NCBI GenBank assembly: GCA_033026295.1
Contig: CM065189.1
Location: forward strand, 13,955,203 to 14,019,202
Reading direction: 5' to 3'
DNA length: 64,000 nt
Source of the DNA: Channa striata
Lineage: Eukaryota > Chordata > Actinopteri > Anabantiformes > Channidae
Under the pieces are notes generated by a model. That model was not told the DNA's origin, ran no database searches, and saw only the letters and a list, made by a program, of their open reading frames with translations. Within the stretch, counting starts at the first letter, position 1; each line of letters starts with the position of its first letter. Shown here one piece after another: positions 12,201 through 26,890 of the stretch. Position numbers and translations under genes: made by a program.

Positions 12201-15200
12201 ATTATGTAGTCATGTACCTACTCAGGAAAGCTTTGCAACAAGTCAGTCAGTCATGCACTGACTCAACAACCATTGAGTAAGTCATTTACTCTGACCTTAC
12301 CCCTGAATGTCTCCTTGTCACTCACGTTAGCTACTATGAACAAATCCTGCATGTGGTCCTTCACTGTCGACTCTCTCAAACACTCACTAAGTCATTTGTG
12401 AATTTGCAAGTCATTTAGTCAGCTTGTGAGGCAGTAGGTCACACGCTTAAACAAGTCAACAAAATAAGTTAGTGAAGCTGTTAATTACCTCTTACCATAT
12501 TCATACCATATCACTGTCGATATTTGTCTGTTTTTGACTTGTAAATAGCATTCATCCCAAAAGAGTTTGCATTTATAACTTTATTAGATGCAATGCACCA
12601 ACTCTACAACAATTTCTAGTTCAATAAGCATGCTTATTATCTTATTGTCTTTTGGATTTAATTTCTCTATCCCTTTCCTTGTCTATCCTCCATGCTTCTA
12701 CTCCTTCCCTACTTTGCTACTGTACCTCCTGCGGTTCCCCTTCCCACGCGCTCGTATGGTGACAGGCCTTGCTGTATAGCTGATATGAGGTGGCATATTA
12801 TCCCACTCTGTGTGTGTGTGTGTGTTCGTCTGCGAATGTGTGTTTGTGTGTCTGTCTGGCTTTTGGCTGATAAGACGTCACACTCTTATCCTCCCAGGCA
12901 GACATGTGTCGCCATGAGGGTTTACAGGCCACACACACGTTTGCACACACACAGAAACACATACAAACACAACTATAGACGTTAACCGTCGTCACTTACA
13001 CATATAGTCTTGACAGCGTACTGGACAGTTAGATGGACAGCTTACTGTAATAGTGAAGTTTTTTCTAATGCTGTCTATTTTAGGTGTTCGTGTGTATGTA
13101 AAAGAGAGAAAGAAATTGAGAGCGGGACTGTTGTTGCACATGTTGCCAATCACAAAAATCTGATGATTTTCTCTTATTAAACTCTTAGTCATTCAGTTTC
13201 ACTAGCAGAACGCTTGTTAACACTCACAGGCCTGAAGACTGTGTGTTTGCACATTCTGTTGTGTTTCTCTTTATGGTGAAGAAGCTGTCATAAGGCTGCT
13301 TTATTGAAAAAACTTGTTATTAAAGGATATGCACAGACAGATGTACAGAGATTGAATAGAGAGGGAAAAGTTATAGAGATATATTTATTATATTTATTTT
13401 GTCTTGTCTTTTTTGACCTGAGGATGGTGTTTTTCTGGCCAGTGTGAATCCTTGTTAGGTAAAATTACACCTAGAAATATTCACACTTGTTATGAATTAT
13501 TGAATTATGTTAACATAGCCTTGTGAAAGTATCTATTTGTCTGGGGAATGTCATAGAAACATGGTTGTTTTCCTAGCACTTCTCCTGCCTGTCATTTGTT
13601 CAGTCAAACACTGTCACACCTGGGAGACTTTAGAGCAGTATAATAGATGCAGCTGGAAGAAAGTGTGGTGAGGTGGTGGGGTTTGGGTGGTGGTGGTAGG
13701 GGGTGGGGGTGGGGGTTGTCTATAACCTCTGGGCCTTGATGGTTATTAAGGTAGAAAAATGCACCTGAAAGTCCTTAGAGAAAAAGTTAGAAAAGTGATC
13801 ATCCTTCTCTGCAATGTTGCATTGAGATTTATTAGAAATTACAATTCTGTCCAAGCCCTCTGTATAACTGACAGGTTATTTATGGTCCCCAAATAAGTTA
13901 TTAAAGTTTATTAAATACACACACACACAAACACACACACACATACACACACAACCAACCACGGTAATAGGGTAATATAATGTGATGAACTAAAGCAGTT
14001 TAGCATAAAACTGTAGTCAGGATGAATGTAAAACCTGGTCTCCTCCTTTTACCTACTCAATTTCTCACTTTTTCTTTCATTTTTTTATTAACCACCATTT
14101 TGTCTTGCTCTCAACTCTTAACTGTACAGGCACTTGATTATAATAATGATTATGCACTTATAGTAACCACAAAGAAATAAAAAAAACTGAGGTTTTATAC
14201 AAAGCATATCCATTAGGAAATGTGGATATGTGCTTCTCCCTTTCTGTCTGCCTCTCTCTGTCCCTGTCCTCAGGTGTCCCCGGCGTTGGCGCTGTGTGTC
14301 TTCCAGTGTGCAGCTACTGGTCCTACCATCCTGCCCAATGTTTTCTTGTTGCTTTTGTTGCTCTTTTCATTTCTCTCTCCACTTTCCACTCACCCCAACC
14401 GGTCAAGGCAGATGGCCGCCCGCCCTGAGCCTGGTTCTGCTGGAGGTTTCTTCCGTTAAAGGGAGTTTTTCCTTGTCACTGTTGCCTATAGCTGCTCAGG
14501 GGGGATTTGTTGGGTGTTCTCTAAATGTTAGAATAGTCTTGACTTTATTATGTAAAGTGCCTTGAGATGACTTTGTTGTTAAGTTGGCATTATATAAATA
14601 AAGTTGAATTGAAAATTTGAATTGAAATGACTTGTTTTTCTTTAATAGAAAAACAAATTCAGAAAAATAAATATGTTTCTGGTAGAATATGCTATACAGT
14701 ACATGCTCACATCATAGACTCAGTAAGTTTGAAATAAAATCAAAAGTTATTTTTCAGCAATGAGCCCATCATAATTTCGCTTATCGCTGTTAGTTAATTA
14801 AAGGAAGTGAAGTATCCCTTATTACTCATTGTACCCATAGACTATGGCAGGAGGACACAGAACAGGAGCATTACAACTTCTGGTTGTTTCTAAATTTGAA
14901 TAAAATCTTTTTAAATAAAAAAAGGTTCGAATCATATTTTATAATAAATTGGTTTTAAAAAAGGTTGCTGCATTAAAAGCTCAACTTGAATGAAACTGTT
15001 CATTCTTCACTGAAATAAAACTTGAGATAAGGGAAGGCCCTTTGAACTCTGCCTAACAAATCATGTCTTTAATGAGGAGCTTGATTTGTGAAGACTGTTT
15101 TAACTTGGCAAGTGGTTGGTACTCCCCTTCCCAGCTGTTCAGATTATTGACCAGCCAATTATTCTCACCAGCCGAACAGAGAGCACCTTATGATTAGTGC

Positions 15201-16434
15201 AACTAGTTCACTATATCCCATGTGAGACTGGCACCACTTTGCAGTAGGTGCTTGGACAGCTGTTTGCTGGACTAGAAGAAGTTTTTTGACTGTTATCATA
15301 GTCTGTATGCATGTATTTTTCCCAGGCTATAAGAGAGCTTTATTGTGGTCTTTTTCTGAAATTAGTCACTGAGTCCGTGTGACTACCTATTCAAGACTAA
15401 CTATGGTCATTATTTAGATGTTTACAGGATAACATGTTGTACTGAGACTTTGCAATAGTAAATACATAGGTGCTGCCTTTACGTGGCAGCCATCTTCATG
15501 TTATTCTACCTAATTTGTTAAATTATTGCTAGTAAAAATTGCTTTTTATCTCTTCCTTTTTGCAGAAATGTGTAGACTCATTGTTTATTGCCTGTTTAAC
15601 TCAGGTGAAAATCAATCACAAAACAAGCCTGTGACTAATCAGTGTGTGTTTTTAAGCTGAAGTTAGTAATATTTTCTGTCTGTGGGGGAAAGAAAAAACT
15701 CTGTGTGAGTCATAGAGCTAATGTAGCACTGTATCAGGCATACTAAACACTATTGATCTTAAGACTAAATACCCATTTATTTTATTTATTCTTTAAAGAG
15801 ATTATTAGAGGAATGAATGAAATAAAACAGACCAGCATACCAGAGCATATATAAAGTATATTACTAATGGAACTTGCCAAAGCAGTTTAAGTGGTTTCTC
15901 ACAGTTTACATCTCTGTTAATAAAGAGCTCTGTGGTGTACTCAGGAATTCTCACGTTGTCCATTTACTGCATACCCTGTGTTTTAACTTTTATAAGAAAT
16001 AGCCACTCCTACAAACTCTAACATAGGGTAAATATTTTCTTGATGGGAACCCATGTGAGCAGTTTGTGTTTCTTTTGGACAGTTAAGTCAGGGCTTTAAG
16101 TCATTTGTGGCATTTTTAGGGGGTTATTTCAGAATTTCACTATTAAAATGCTGTTCTTCCATGTGTAATAGGCATAGTGAGACTGAATGCTTACCTGAGC
16201 AGAAGCATATACAAAATGCCAATGGTCTATAGGGGTAATTAGGAGCACATTAAGCTCCCATCTTTTAGGTGCTACACTAGTGTTAGCTTTCATGGCTAAT
16301 CAGGTAGCTTACTAGACCAGTAACACTTGTGCTTCTAGTCTGGTTATCTTTGCATTGTGTGTCTGGCCCTGACTTTGACCAATGAAAATGATAGCTGCAG
16401 TGGTACAGTGTACAAGCTGGACAGGTGCCTACAG

Positions 16435-16481
<47 letters not shown>

Positions 16482-19400
16482 GGGGGTACATACTTAAGAA
16501 CATACATTATTGAGACTGGATAAGCAGATTGCAGGAAGGCTTAAGTTGGCCAGATCAGAGGGTCATAATTTCTTTACCTTTAGTGAGTCCAGACTAATGT
16601 TCCCTCTAATTCTTCATGTGTCTGAGCAAACGCACAAACTCCCTGAGCCGTCCCTTGGACCACTGAGCAACATCAGACATGTGCACTGTGGTCACGCCCG
16701 CATCACATGGTTTATTAAAAGAATCAAATTACAGCATTTGCATTTCTGTTAGAATACTTTTAAACAAGTGCTTTAGTCCACTTACAATGTAAATTACAAA
16801 AATCTTGCTCATGACCTGTGGAGTGAGGGGATTTGCCACTGCCACTCCGTTTTGCCATTATTATAAATGGTCAACATAAGCAGCACTTAGCATCATTAGT
16901 GTGTCACACACATCGCTATGCCAAGCTACAACACTGGTACCGGCACATAAAGTCACTGTCATAGCCTGTCAATGACATTGATTAGATGCGTTGGCTGGAG
17001 CAGCCAGTTATCGGTAACTCACTCACTCACACTGCGAAATAGCACAGAATTAATTAATACGTGTTTATTTTATTTTCAATACAGGTTGGATTTTGTTTTT
17101 TTTTCTTTGTGCAGCACAGATTTGTGTGCACAGAGACAGTGTCAGCAGTGTGCAATTGCGCACAGGCGCAGCTTAGAGGGAACAGTGGTCCATACCCCTC
17201 ATTTTTCATTTATTTTTTTGTTTTATTACGTTGTCATTTAACGTCTTACTTGGCATCATGGTTTGGGGAAGACTGTAAACAACATATCATTATGGTCAGA
17301 CTTAGATTTTTTTGAGTAATTTTTTCAAGTAATGAGGCATAATGATGCACTAAAAGAGAAGTGAGGAGATTTGCAAGGGACTGCTCGGACATCATTAGTT
17401 AGACAAAAGGCAGCAGACTAGGGTGGTCAGGTTTTGGTGACATAGTCATAGTTGAGAATTGGCCAAATACATGTTTTCATACCTTTTACAGTAAGGAACA
17501 GTGCAGGATGTGTATGTCTGTCCTGACATCTAACTCAAATTCTCTTTCATTTAACAAGCCTACTGTAGTTGTAGTACCTGTACCGTTTTTCTTAGTCTTA
17601 TTGTTTGGGATGTACCATTTCCTCAGGGCTTAGCACAACCTGTGTGTCAAAGTAGATAAATTGTAAAATCGAAACAGTGAAGCATAGTGGGGCATATACT
17701 AAGAATTATAATTAGTACTTACAAATACTTGACTTTAGCTTAGTGAACACTGACTTTGATGCCTGATTGTTATTGCAGATTTGTGGCTGTGTTGTCAAGT
17801 TGAGATGAACAAAAATGATAATAACACTGTAATAAGTTAAACCCCAGCCTGTGTCATGAAGATGTACTCCCTCAAAACGCATATTTTTGTAGGTGTTTTA
17901 TAGGTGTATAGGTATTTTTCAGTTATCCAGTCCCTTTATTGTATTTGATTGGTAAACAGAAGTTAATATGTTACTGGAAAAACTACTTCTGATTCCACTC
18001 TAATTGAATGTTACTTTATTTTACTAAACTATATTTTGTCATATAATGGATTAAAAACCGTAAAGAGGACCTAGTCAACATTTTGGTGTTTCCTGAAAAA
18101 TGTTAATTACCACATGTTATTAATTACTTTCTACAGGAAGTAATTAGGTAAACTGATACACAACATTAGGATGTGTTTAAGTTTAAGCTAAACCAAGGTC
18201 TTTGCACTCTTTAATAAAACAATGTGACTTTATGGAAAATCATAGAAAAAATGTTGGTCGTCCTATTATTGCTTCAAAAGACGAGTGTTCCTAACACCAT
18301 TAGGTTTGATGACTAAAAAGAAAACGGTACAAATTTAAATGGCATTTGAACTGCATTTCACAGACCTTGCATGCAATTGCTCATCAAACCATAGTTTATT
18401 GTACACCAGTTTATTTGATGTCTTTTAGCAGTGTTATACCCTCTGAGAAATCATCATAAGTTTCTCAAATAGTTTATCAGACAATCTGTTACTGCTGAAT
18501 CAACACAGAGCCTCTCCACAGGTGCAGCAGAAGGCACTGCTGTGTTGGATTTCATTGATAAAGACTTCATTGTAGGGAAACGGTTCAGCATCTTCATTTC
18601 TCACCCAGATTTAACTTGTCAGCCCCAGCACTGGATAAAAAAAAAAAAAAACGGGAAAGTGTCAGCTTTTCTTTTTAGGTTCATTCTCCCCCTTCTATTT
18701 CTATTATATGCCACTGTTGTGCTCAATATCAACTTTGCATTTGTCTGTGCAGCTATTACCTTTCTCCTCATTTTCTCCCAGATGTACTTGCAGCCTGTGA
18801 TATAACTTAAATGAAGCACTTTTTTTTCTCTTTCTAATCTTATGTAAACTAATTTGAGAAGGATGCAGTTGTGAAACGAGCTTTGCCTCTTTGTTTTTTC
18901 TGCAGTGCTTAATCAAACCTTAAGAACATCTACAGCTCATCTGTGCAGCTAAAATTGCTACTAAGCTAAAGGCAAAGTCTGAACTATTTGTTCCTGAGTC
19001 ATTTGATCCAGAAACACACAAATAAATGCTTGAAGGGAGCAACTTAATTCAAGCAAATTCCAATTTTGCAACCAGACAGCCTATAGAGTGTGACCCAAAA
19101 CAGGCAGAACTCTAAATTTGTGTGGGTATTCAAACACTCTGGTATAGTTCTGCCTAGAGATTCAAGTTGATGAGTTTTCTTTATTTTTTTTCTTTTATCT
19201 TTATCTCACTTCAGAATACGGGGGACAGTGAAATGAACTAAGTATAATAAGGCACAGAAAGACCTGATGGTAATGTATCTACATCACAATGAATGAATTA
19301 ACCATGTCTTTGTGAGTTAAAGGAACCCTCATGTTCACTTCATTTTCCTTTCAAATTCAAGAGAATGTCTCTTTGATGCAGCCAGCGCATCTTTAGGATT

Positions 19401-22400
19401 GTATTTATGTCGGGTCTGTTATGCGTTGTTTTAAAGGTTCCTTGTAATTTTTAGTCTTATTGCAAAAACATCTTATCTTTATTTGTTTTTTGGACCTGAG
19501 ATAGAGTCACGTTTTAGTTTAGTCAATTAACTTATTAACTTGCCACGCAAAGGAAAGTTTTGTAGTATATCAGTCTATGGCTTTTAAATACATTTCAAAA
19601 GTAAGTTTATATAAAAACAGCCATATGGAGAGGTTGTGTGGCTTGCCAAGATGTTACCTTTTCTTCCCCGGTGACCGTCTCACGGCTACCACAGATGTTG
19701 CTGTTTAAAACCTACAATATGCATCTTCTTTATGTAAGCTGTCTCTGTTCCCTTGGAGATGCCTGCACATGTGTTTTATTTGGTAGTCAACAAGCTGGAG
19801 TCGTGGCAACTGCAGCAGGTGAAGACGGCAAAATCAAATCAAAGCAAGGTAGTCATTTATCTCAAAGTGTAGGTCAACTGTGTTTTGGAAGTATTTTGAG
19901 TCCAATAACAATTACTTTGGGGCTTAGTTTTTTTCTTACTAATATGCAGCTGCACTTAGTGTTATTGGATACAATTATCCAGCCATATGTAAAAGGAGAA
20001 CAGCCTTGCTAGTGATGTTCTTCCATCTTCTATCAATACTACAGATGGTCCTAGTTACTGGGAGCCAACATATAGTTGTAAAACATTTATTTTTGAATCA
20101 TGTTTTGTCTTAGGTTCATGGAGCTTAATAGAACAGTGACTATTTCAGAACACTCAGATATATTATTTAATGTTTTGGCAGTTGGTGCCAAGTACTTGAA
20201 GGGTTTAAAAAAATGAAATGAAAAACTATCACATGCTAATTTGATCTTTGCCTACTACCTAATTTTCCTTATGATTTGTCCTATTAACTTGCAGCTCAAT
20301 TTTAGCCATTTACAGTTTTACAGCATAAAATACTGTTGGATGTATTTTTATATCTCACACCTGCAACAATACCTTTAACTACAGATTAGGTTGCATCACC
20401 ATATTCTGCTATTTTGATTGCTCTTTCACTTTCTGTCTAAACTACTCTGCAGTTGTTTATTACAAAACTACACTTTTCCTTTTTTTTTATCTCCTTTTAT
20501 TTTGTTTTTTGCTCTTTGCTATCTTTCTATTTCACTCACATTTTTTAAACGTACTTTCCTTGCACCTCTTGGCTTTATAGCTGGTAAATGGTAAAGTGAC
20601 CATATGCTCCCTGGGAGCCTGCATTTACTCCCTACGATTTTTACAGTAGGACTGGCACTTTCACTGTGTGTCCATCCCAGTTTTTTATTGGAATGCCTTT
20701 ATAACAAAGTCAAACTGCACTGATGCCCCATAAACTCAATCAGAGTTCTGTGCTTTCCCCCGAGAAATGAAACCTGCAAGACAGGGAAAAACAAAGTAGA
20801 GGGGGAAAGCGGGTGAGCAGAGGTCAAACAGAGTGGCTAAAGAGTAAGACTCCGTATTCAGCTTGGCCATTTTGTGACTGATAAACTATAACTACGATAG
20901 TGTGCACTAGTGGCTTTGGTGTCGGAGCAATTTGCTGTTGTTTTAGTTTGGCCTTGCAATACAGTGCATTGTTAGTGTTCTTCGGTATTGTTTGACACAG
21001 TGGCAGAAGAAGTTGAATTATTATTTTTTTATCTAATGTTTCTATACTATAAGGCTGAAGAGAGAGAAATAAACAATAAAACATGACTGGGTAAAGACAA
21101 ATTATGGTAGATCTCGGAAGTATTCCTGAAATAAAAATACCAAAGCAGTAATTTTGAATTGGTGCATGTTATGTTAACTCTGATCCCTAAAAGGTTTTAA
21201 CAGTAGGGGTGCAAAGGTACATAAGTGCATAAGTTTCCTTTAACAGTTAACAAATATTCTCATTTCATTTACAGTTACTCTTTGGCAGATGCTTTTATCT
21301 AAAGCGACATACAAGTGAGGTAAAAGGCAGCAAAAATCTAAGTCAAGGAAAAATATCAAAGCAATGTGCTATCAAAGCAAATCAAAATTCCCACACAAAA
21401 TATAAGTCGGATTGCTTTGCAAACTCCCACAGCACAATTGGCAAAGTTCAGCCGACTCTCTAGCAAGTAAAGATCTTGGCCAATGTCAATGAGAAGCCAG
21501 AGTTAGAAGATGCTTTTAGGTTTAAAAACACTGAACCTGCTTCGTGGTAAAACACAAAATTTTAACCTGAATTATGTAAAAAAAATCCAAATTTAAATCA
21601 TTTATCTTTTTTTTTTACATTTAGATTGACTAAATGTAAATATCATTTCTGCATAGAACATTATCTGGTACAAATGCTTCTTTTGTCACTGTTGTCATTT
21701 AAACGACCTCTAGCTATTTTTACAAGTGGCCATAGCAACGATTGTTGACGCCGTAGCAGTGCATCTACAGTCATATTATTTTGTGAACAGTGATTTTAAA
21801 CATATTGAAGTTGATTAGACCTGGTTAAGTAATTCCTTCTTGTCCGTATTTTAGCCAGAAAGCTCAACTAGCACTTAAGGAACAAGCAAAAGCTCTATCC
21901 AGAGATACAGAGGCCTACTTAAAGATGTATTTTTAAAATGTATTGTAAAATATTAACTGATGGTAATAAATGACAAACAATTTTGTTCCTGTATTGTTTC
22001 TATTTCCTGTACTGTAATTGAACTGAATGGTGACTTCAAAAATGAGGTACTTAGCAAAACACAATTTTTATGAACACCCTTAGTTGTCAGTGCTGACAAG
22101 TTTAGAATCACAATTTTGTTTATGGTTTTAATATGATGTTCTCCTAGTGAGAATGCAATCTAGTCGCTCACATTCAAAGCATATTGTGCTATATACACTT
22201 TATTTCAGCTTCAAAACTAGACTTTTATCTCTTAACGTCTTCTAAAATTCAATTTTCATCCTAAACCAACAAACACAATAGGCTTAGACAGTCGCCCCAG
22301 GGAAGGAAATGACAGAATATTTAAAGTGTCACACCATATGCCTGGAAGTTTTAGCAAGAAGCTGTAATCTGTAAGCAAAACAAAGAAAGCAAAGGCATCT

Positions 22401-25400
22401 TTAGATATTCTGTATGCATCACAGTGAGAGACACAACCACTGGCACTAATGGGGGAAAGGTATAAAATAAAACAGAAATCACTGAAGGGTGACGGACGGT
22501 TAGACGTGGACAAAGACATGGGAAAAATGCATTTATTTCAAATACTTGTTATTAAGCAGATAAGTCGACAAATCCCCACCCCCAACTTCCCACTGCCAAC
22601 TCTGAGTATTTCTGGGAAGTGCATATTATGGACTGACAAACGCAGAGCTGGCAATATGAAAACGTTGAATAATGTCAGTGGAGGTGGGGGATGGAAATTA
22701 AAACATAGGCAGACATACTGACTTTCACATAAACACAATGTGTGCTTGCATAGTTGGTTACATTTCACTGCACTCTTCCAAAAATCCACAGTTTTCCTGT
22801 ATGTGTGTGTTTTGAGGCTAAAGCATGTTTTTATTGTGGTAGCTAGTGTGGACAGAACTCACGTGTCTGTCTTCATCCCTGCCTGCTTTCGTCTCCATTT
22901 CCCTTCCCTCTCTTTTCCCCCACACATTTCCTTTCCTCAGTCTTTCCAATCAGCTGTTTAGTGCTTTGTAAACACTTGCTTCCTTTTACCTTTTCGTCGC
23001 CCTCTTCTGCTCTTTCTCTGTTAATCCTCCCCATCTTTTTAAAAACAATTTGTGGGCATGGGCATTTGTTCTGTCTTTGCTGAACTTCCTTTGTGCCAAT
23101 ACACAAACTAGGCATCATTAGGACACTGTAATTACCAGAAATTTACCTACTCTAGGTATTTGTCATGCAAAGCTAATTCTCTAATTGAAGAATTGAAGAA
23201 AACTGAACCTGAAGCCCCATGCCAAGACCCATTAAACTACAGCAGACATCTGTTTAGACCCCTCAGCGCATTGGAGTGTTGATTAAATAAATGGTGTTTA
23301 GGCTGGTCTCCATACATACTGAATGTCACATACAGAAGATTATTCCAACTTTACCAACTGTGATGTTTTACGCTTCTTCTTTTTTATTAATTACTATACG
23401 TGTTTTGCCATAATTACACATTTTAGCTGTATTTACATAGGTTTGTTAAGTGGGGGCACATCTGAAGACTAGCAAAGACTGTCAAAATATTGATGGTTCA
23501 TACATGAAAGCTCAAATATTTCAAGCCTCTGATAATATTGAAGGAGCAGAAAGATGACAACTCTGTAAACTCTGGAGAACACATTAACAACTGGTCGGGA
23601 TCATCTGGAAGTCCTAGATGGATAGTCACTCTTATTAAATCCATGGAGAGTGGAAGATTCTGTTCTGGTACCAAAACAAACACGGCTTCACCCAGGAACT
23701 TTAACTTTAACTTAAGCATCTCTCCCATGGGAAAATTGTTAAGAAACATGAGAAAAATCTGCCAAATCAAAATCATTCATGTTAAGGTGAGGACAACGTT
23801 GACTATAGCACCTACAGAAGGAAGTAATGGTGAAATAAGTTTATAAAAACACAACATTCATAGGTACTCTAGTTCTCCCTCAGTTATGACATCATTGGTC
23901 GTGTTTAAAAAAATCTTTGTGAGAACAATTGGCAGCTGGGCTTAAAGACTTAAGACTAGAATCTTTACAGGGCACTTCTTAACAATTCATTGCCGTGTGT
24001 CAGTGCCAACTGAGGCAGACTGGCACTGGCCAGGACCAACTAGGTCAGACCAGTATGACAGTTCAGGATTACGTTAATGATCAGCTGTACAGTTGTAAAA
24101 CGTGTAGGAAAATGTACATATTGTGCTTAGTACTCTTTCTTTAGTAGATATGAACCCGGTAGTGGAGATTTTGTAGGGCAATACTTTGGCATTTTTCCCA
24201 AGAGTAACTCGAGGTTGTGTATATACCACCTCTGGACAGTGGATCACATTTTCCTTGGAGCTGCAGACTGCTCATAGTGGCCATACTTGTCCTGCATGAC
24301 ATTAGTAAGACAGCCATTGTTAATGTTGTGGCTGATCAAATGCCATTAAAATCAACTTTAGGAAGATTTTAAAGATCATCATTAATGCTCCTTAGCAGTG
24401 AATAAGTTTTAGTGAAGTTACATGTGTTTTTAAGGAAGTTCAGTTGTGGTTTTGCATATGCAGTTGTGTCTTAAATACTCAAGAATAATCTGCAAAAACG
24501 AAAAACAAAGGAACTGAAAGAGAGATTCTGCATGCGACAGGAAGTACAGTTTGTCTTTGACTTGTGGGCTCTGAGCTCTGATTAACGGACACACAAACTC
24601 AATGTTTAAGCTACTGATGTAAACTTATTTGATTTACTTTTTAGCACATTCTTTAACTACATGAACAATGAAGTGAGTGAGTGGTTACTCAAGTAGCTGA
24701 GTGACTGACTGACGTGTCTCTGTTTGGGCTGTGCTGCTGTCTCACAGAGTGACTACGATTCAATAACTGGCAAGCTGATAAAGTACCAATTTTCTATGAC
24801 GGCCCCCACGGCCTCTTACCATGTAGCCATCAGTGCATGCGTCAGTTTTGCCTTACACTCAATGTGTCCTCCTCTTCCCTTCTCTTATTTTTTTCTCCTT
24901 TCATCCCCCTGCTTCTATTTTTTTTGCCCAATCACTCAGTTTTTTTTTCTTCGGGTCCTTTTTGCTTGTGTAGTTTTTTGATCTCTTCATATTCCTTTCC
25001 CTTGGTGTGTGGATGCTCTGTGAGAATGTTATTCTTTTAAACCAGTCTTTATTGAATTTATTCAGACTTTATTTTTGATTCAGCCTCCATATATGGGTTT
25101 CCATAGTAAGCTTTTTGCATTGCTGAAAGTGTTAAAATGACAGGGAGTTGCTGAGAAAAAGGCAATAGAAATTAAGAAAAACAAGAAAAGGGAGCAGAAT
25201 ATTATGTTGGAGAATTGATTTAACAAAATAGATTATTAGAATAATACTGTAAAGAAGAAACCAAAGAGAGATTTAGACCACAGTTCAACGCTGTCGATTT
25301 TTCCACCCACCCTGTGACCCCATAGTGTGTGTGTGTGTGGGCGTGTGCTTGTGTGTGTGTGTGTGCGCGCATGCACACAAATGCATGCATGTGTATGTGC

Positions 25401-26849
25401 ATGAAGAAGACAGAGGTCATATAGATTGAGCAACGCAAAAGAAGACGCACAAAATAGGATTTCAACCAACCATTTGTGCAATTTACACACATGCACATAC
25501 ACACACCGTAGATGTGATTAATTTTAGGGCTCTCTGTGCTCAGTGGGGTAGAAAATAAATGTTTTTAATGGTCCTAGGCTGTTTGGAGCGTTTTTGTATT
25601 GCACATGTTTGTGTGTGGGGGTGAGGTAAAGTAGGGAGCCATAACACTGATGTCTAGGAGTCACTTGAAGGTCTAACATAAGGTATGTAAATAGCCCTGT
25701 GCTTGAATTGCTTTTTAGAAGTGTTTTTTAACTACTTTGTGGTTTACAGGCATCATTTTGTGTTATTATAAACAGTTGTGATTACTGTGAGCTCTCAGAC
25801 AGTGGTCATATTTACTTTAACTAAAGAGAACCCGGCATTTTTTCATGTCTGTTATTGTTACTGGCAGGTACTTTATTTCTTATTGTCTCTTACAGAAAGC
25901 TGTAAGGTCAGCTTAGTATGAACTTTGCCATTTTTATCTTCTTCTATTTGCTCTGTTAATTTGCTGTTGATGCTTCTTGTCTGTAGTGCAAACCCAGCAA
26001 TTTCTCTATAAATGTTATATTCAGCATAATGTAAAAATATACACAGGGTCATTGCGTCAACTTACTCATGCCACATGTGCTACTTGGTTTCTCAGGGTTT
26101 CTGTTTTTTTAACACACCCAGTAATCAGCCCAACATCGCAAAATTAAGAGCAGAATGCGACAGCAACCACTGAAACATTTTAGCCCTCTGCCTCCACTGC
26201 ACAAGTGGAGTCTTGTTAATTGGGAGAATTGGTGAGGTCTCCCAAGCAAGTGAGTTTGATGTTGACATGAGTTTAAAACTCATATGAAGACATGCTATTG
26301 TAGATATTCTCTTAACCACCGGCCCACTTTCCAGCACCTTCTTCATCTCACTCTTACTGTCTTTCAGCATGATTATTTGTGTGTTTGTGGAACATGAATA
26401 ACTCGGTGCATTATTACTGCTAGCGTGACGGGCAACAAGGACTGACAGCTCTCCTTTCGGGGTTGAGTGTACACAGGCAAAAATGTGGTAGATAAATTCA
26501 AGAAAAAAAAAAGCAAAGTCCACAGAAAGCACTTTATATCTCCTCTAGACTTGCACAACACTTTGTATGTGTTTGTTATTACCCCTCTGTGCTGTGTTTT
26601 TAGTGAATATCCTTCCTTATTTTATACCTGGCCCATTAGTGCAGGAGTGTGAAACAAGCAATACAGCAGAGACACATGTCATCCTGCTTCCCGTCTTTCT
26701 CTCTCTGCCTCCTCCTCTTTTTTTATCCTCTTCCTCTGTTTTGTTTGTCTTTGTCAATCTCCTCTCCAGGCAGTTTACTGAACAGATTTAGTCTACAGCT
26801 CTGCTGTCTGTCTGCAGCTGAGCCTATCACCTGTGGTATGTTTGTGTTT

Positions 26850-26890
<41 letters not shown>

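Noticed and set aside
14230..14565. 111-codon frame, similar to the minus frame at 46110-46451
   Set aside because: Both lie in the 3' untranslated end of the same LINE family, so the likeness is DNA repeat homology.
14916..14950. GGTTCGAATC resembling a tRNA B box
   Set aside because: There is no A box at the right distance and no cloverleaf can be drawn around it.
19638..20012. 124-codon + frame in intron 1
   Set aside because: Unrecognised peptide, no splice or promoter context, and a length within chance for a window this size.
26125..26532. 135-codon minus frame, the longest apart from the hAT ORF
   Set aside because: The peptide matches nothing I know and an overlapping frame competes with it. 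I treat it as chance, though a protein search would settle it.
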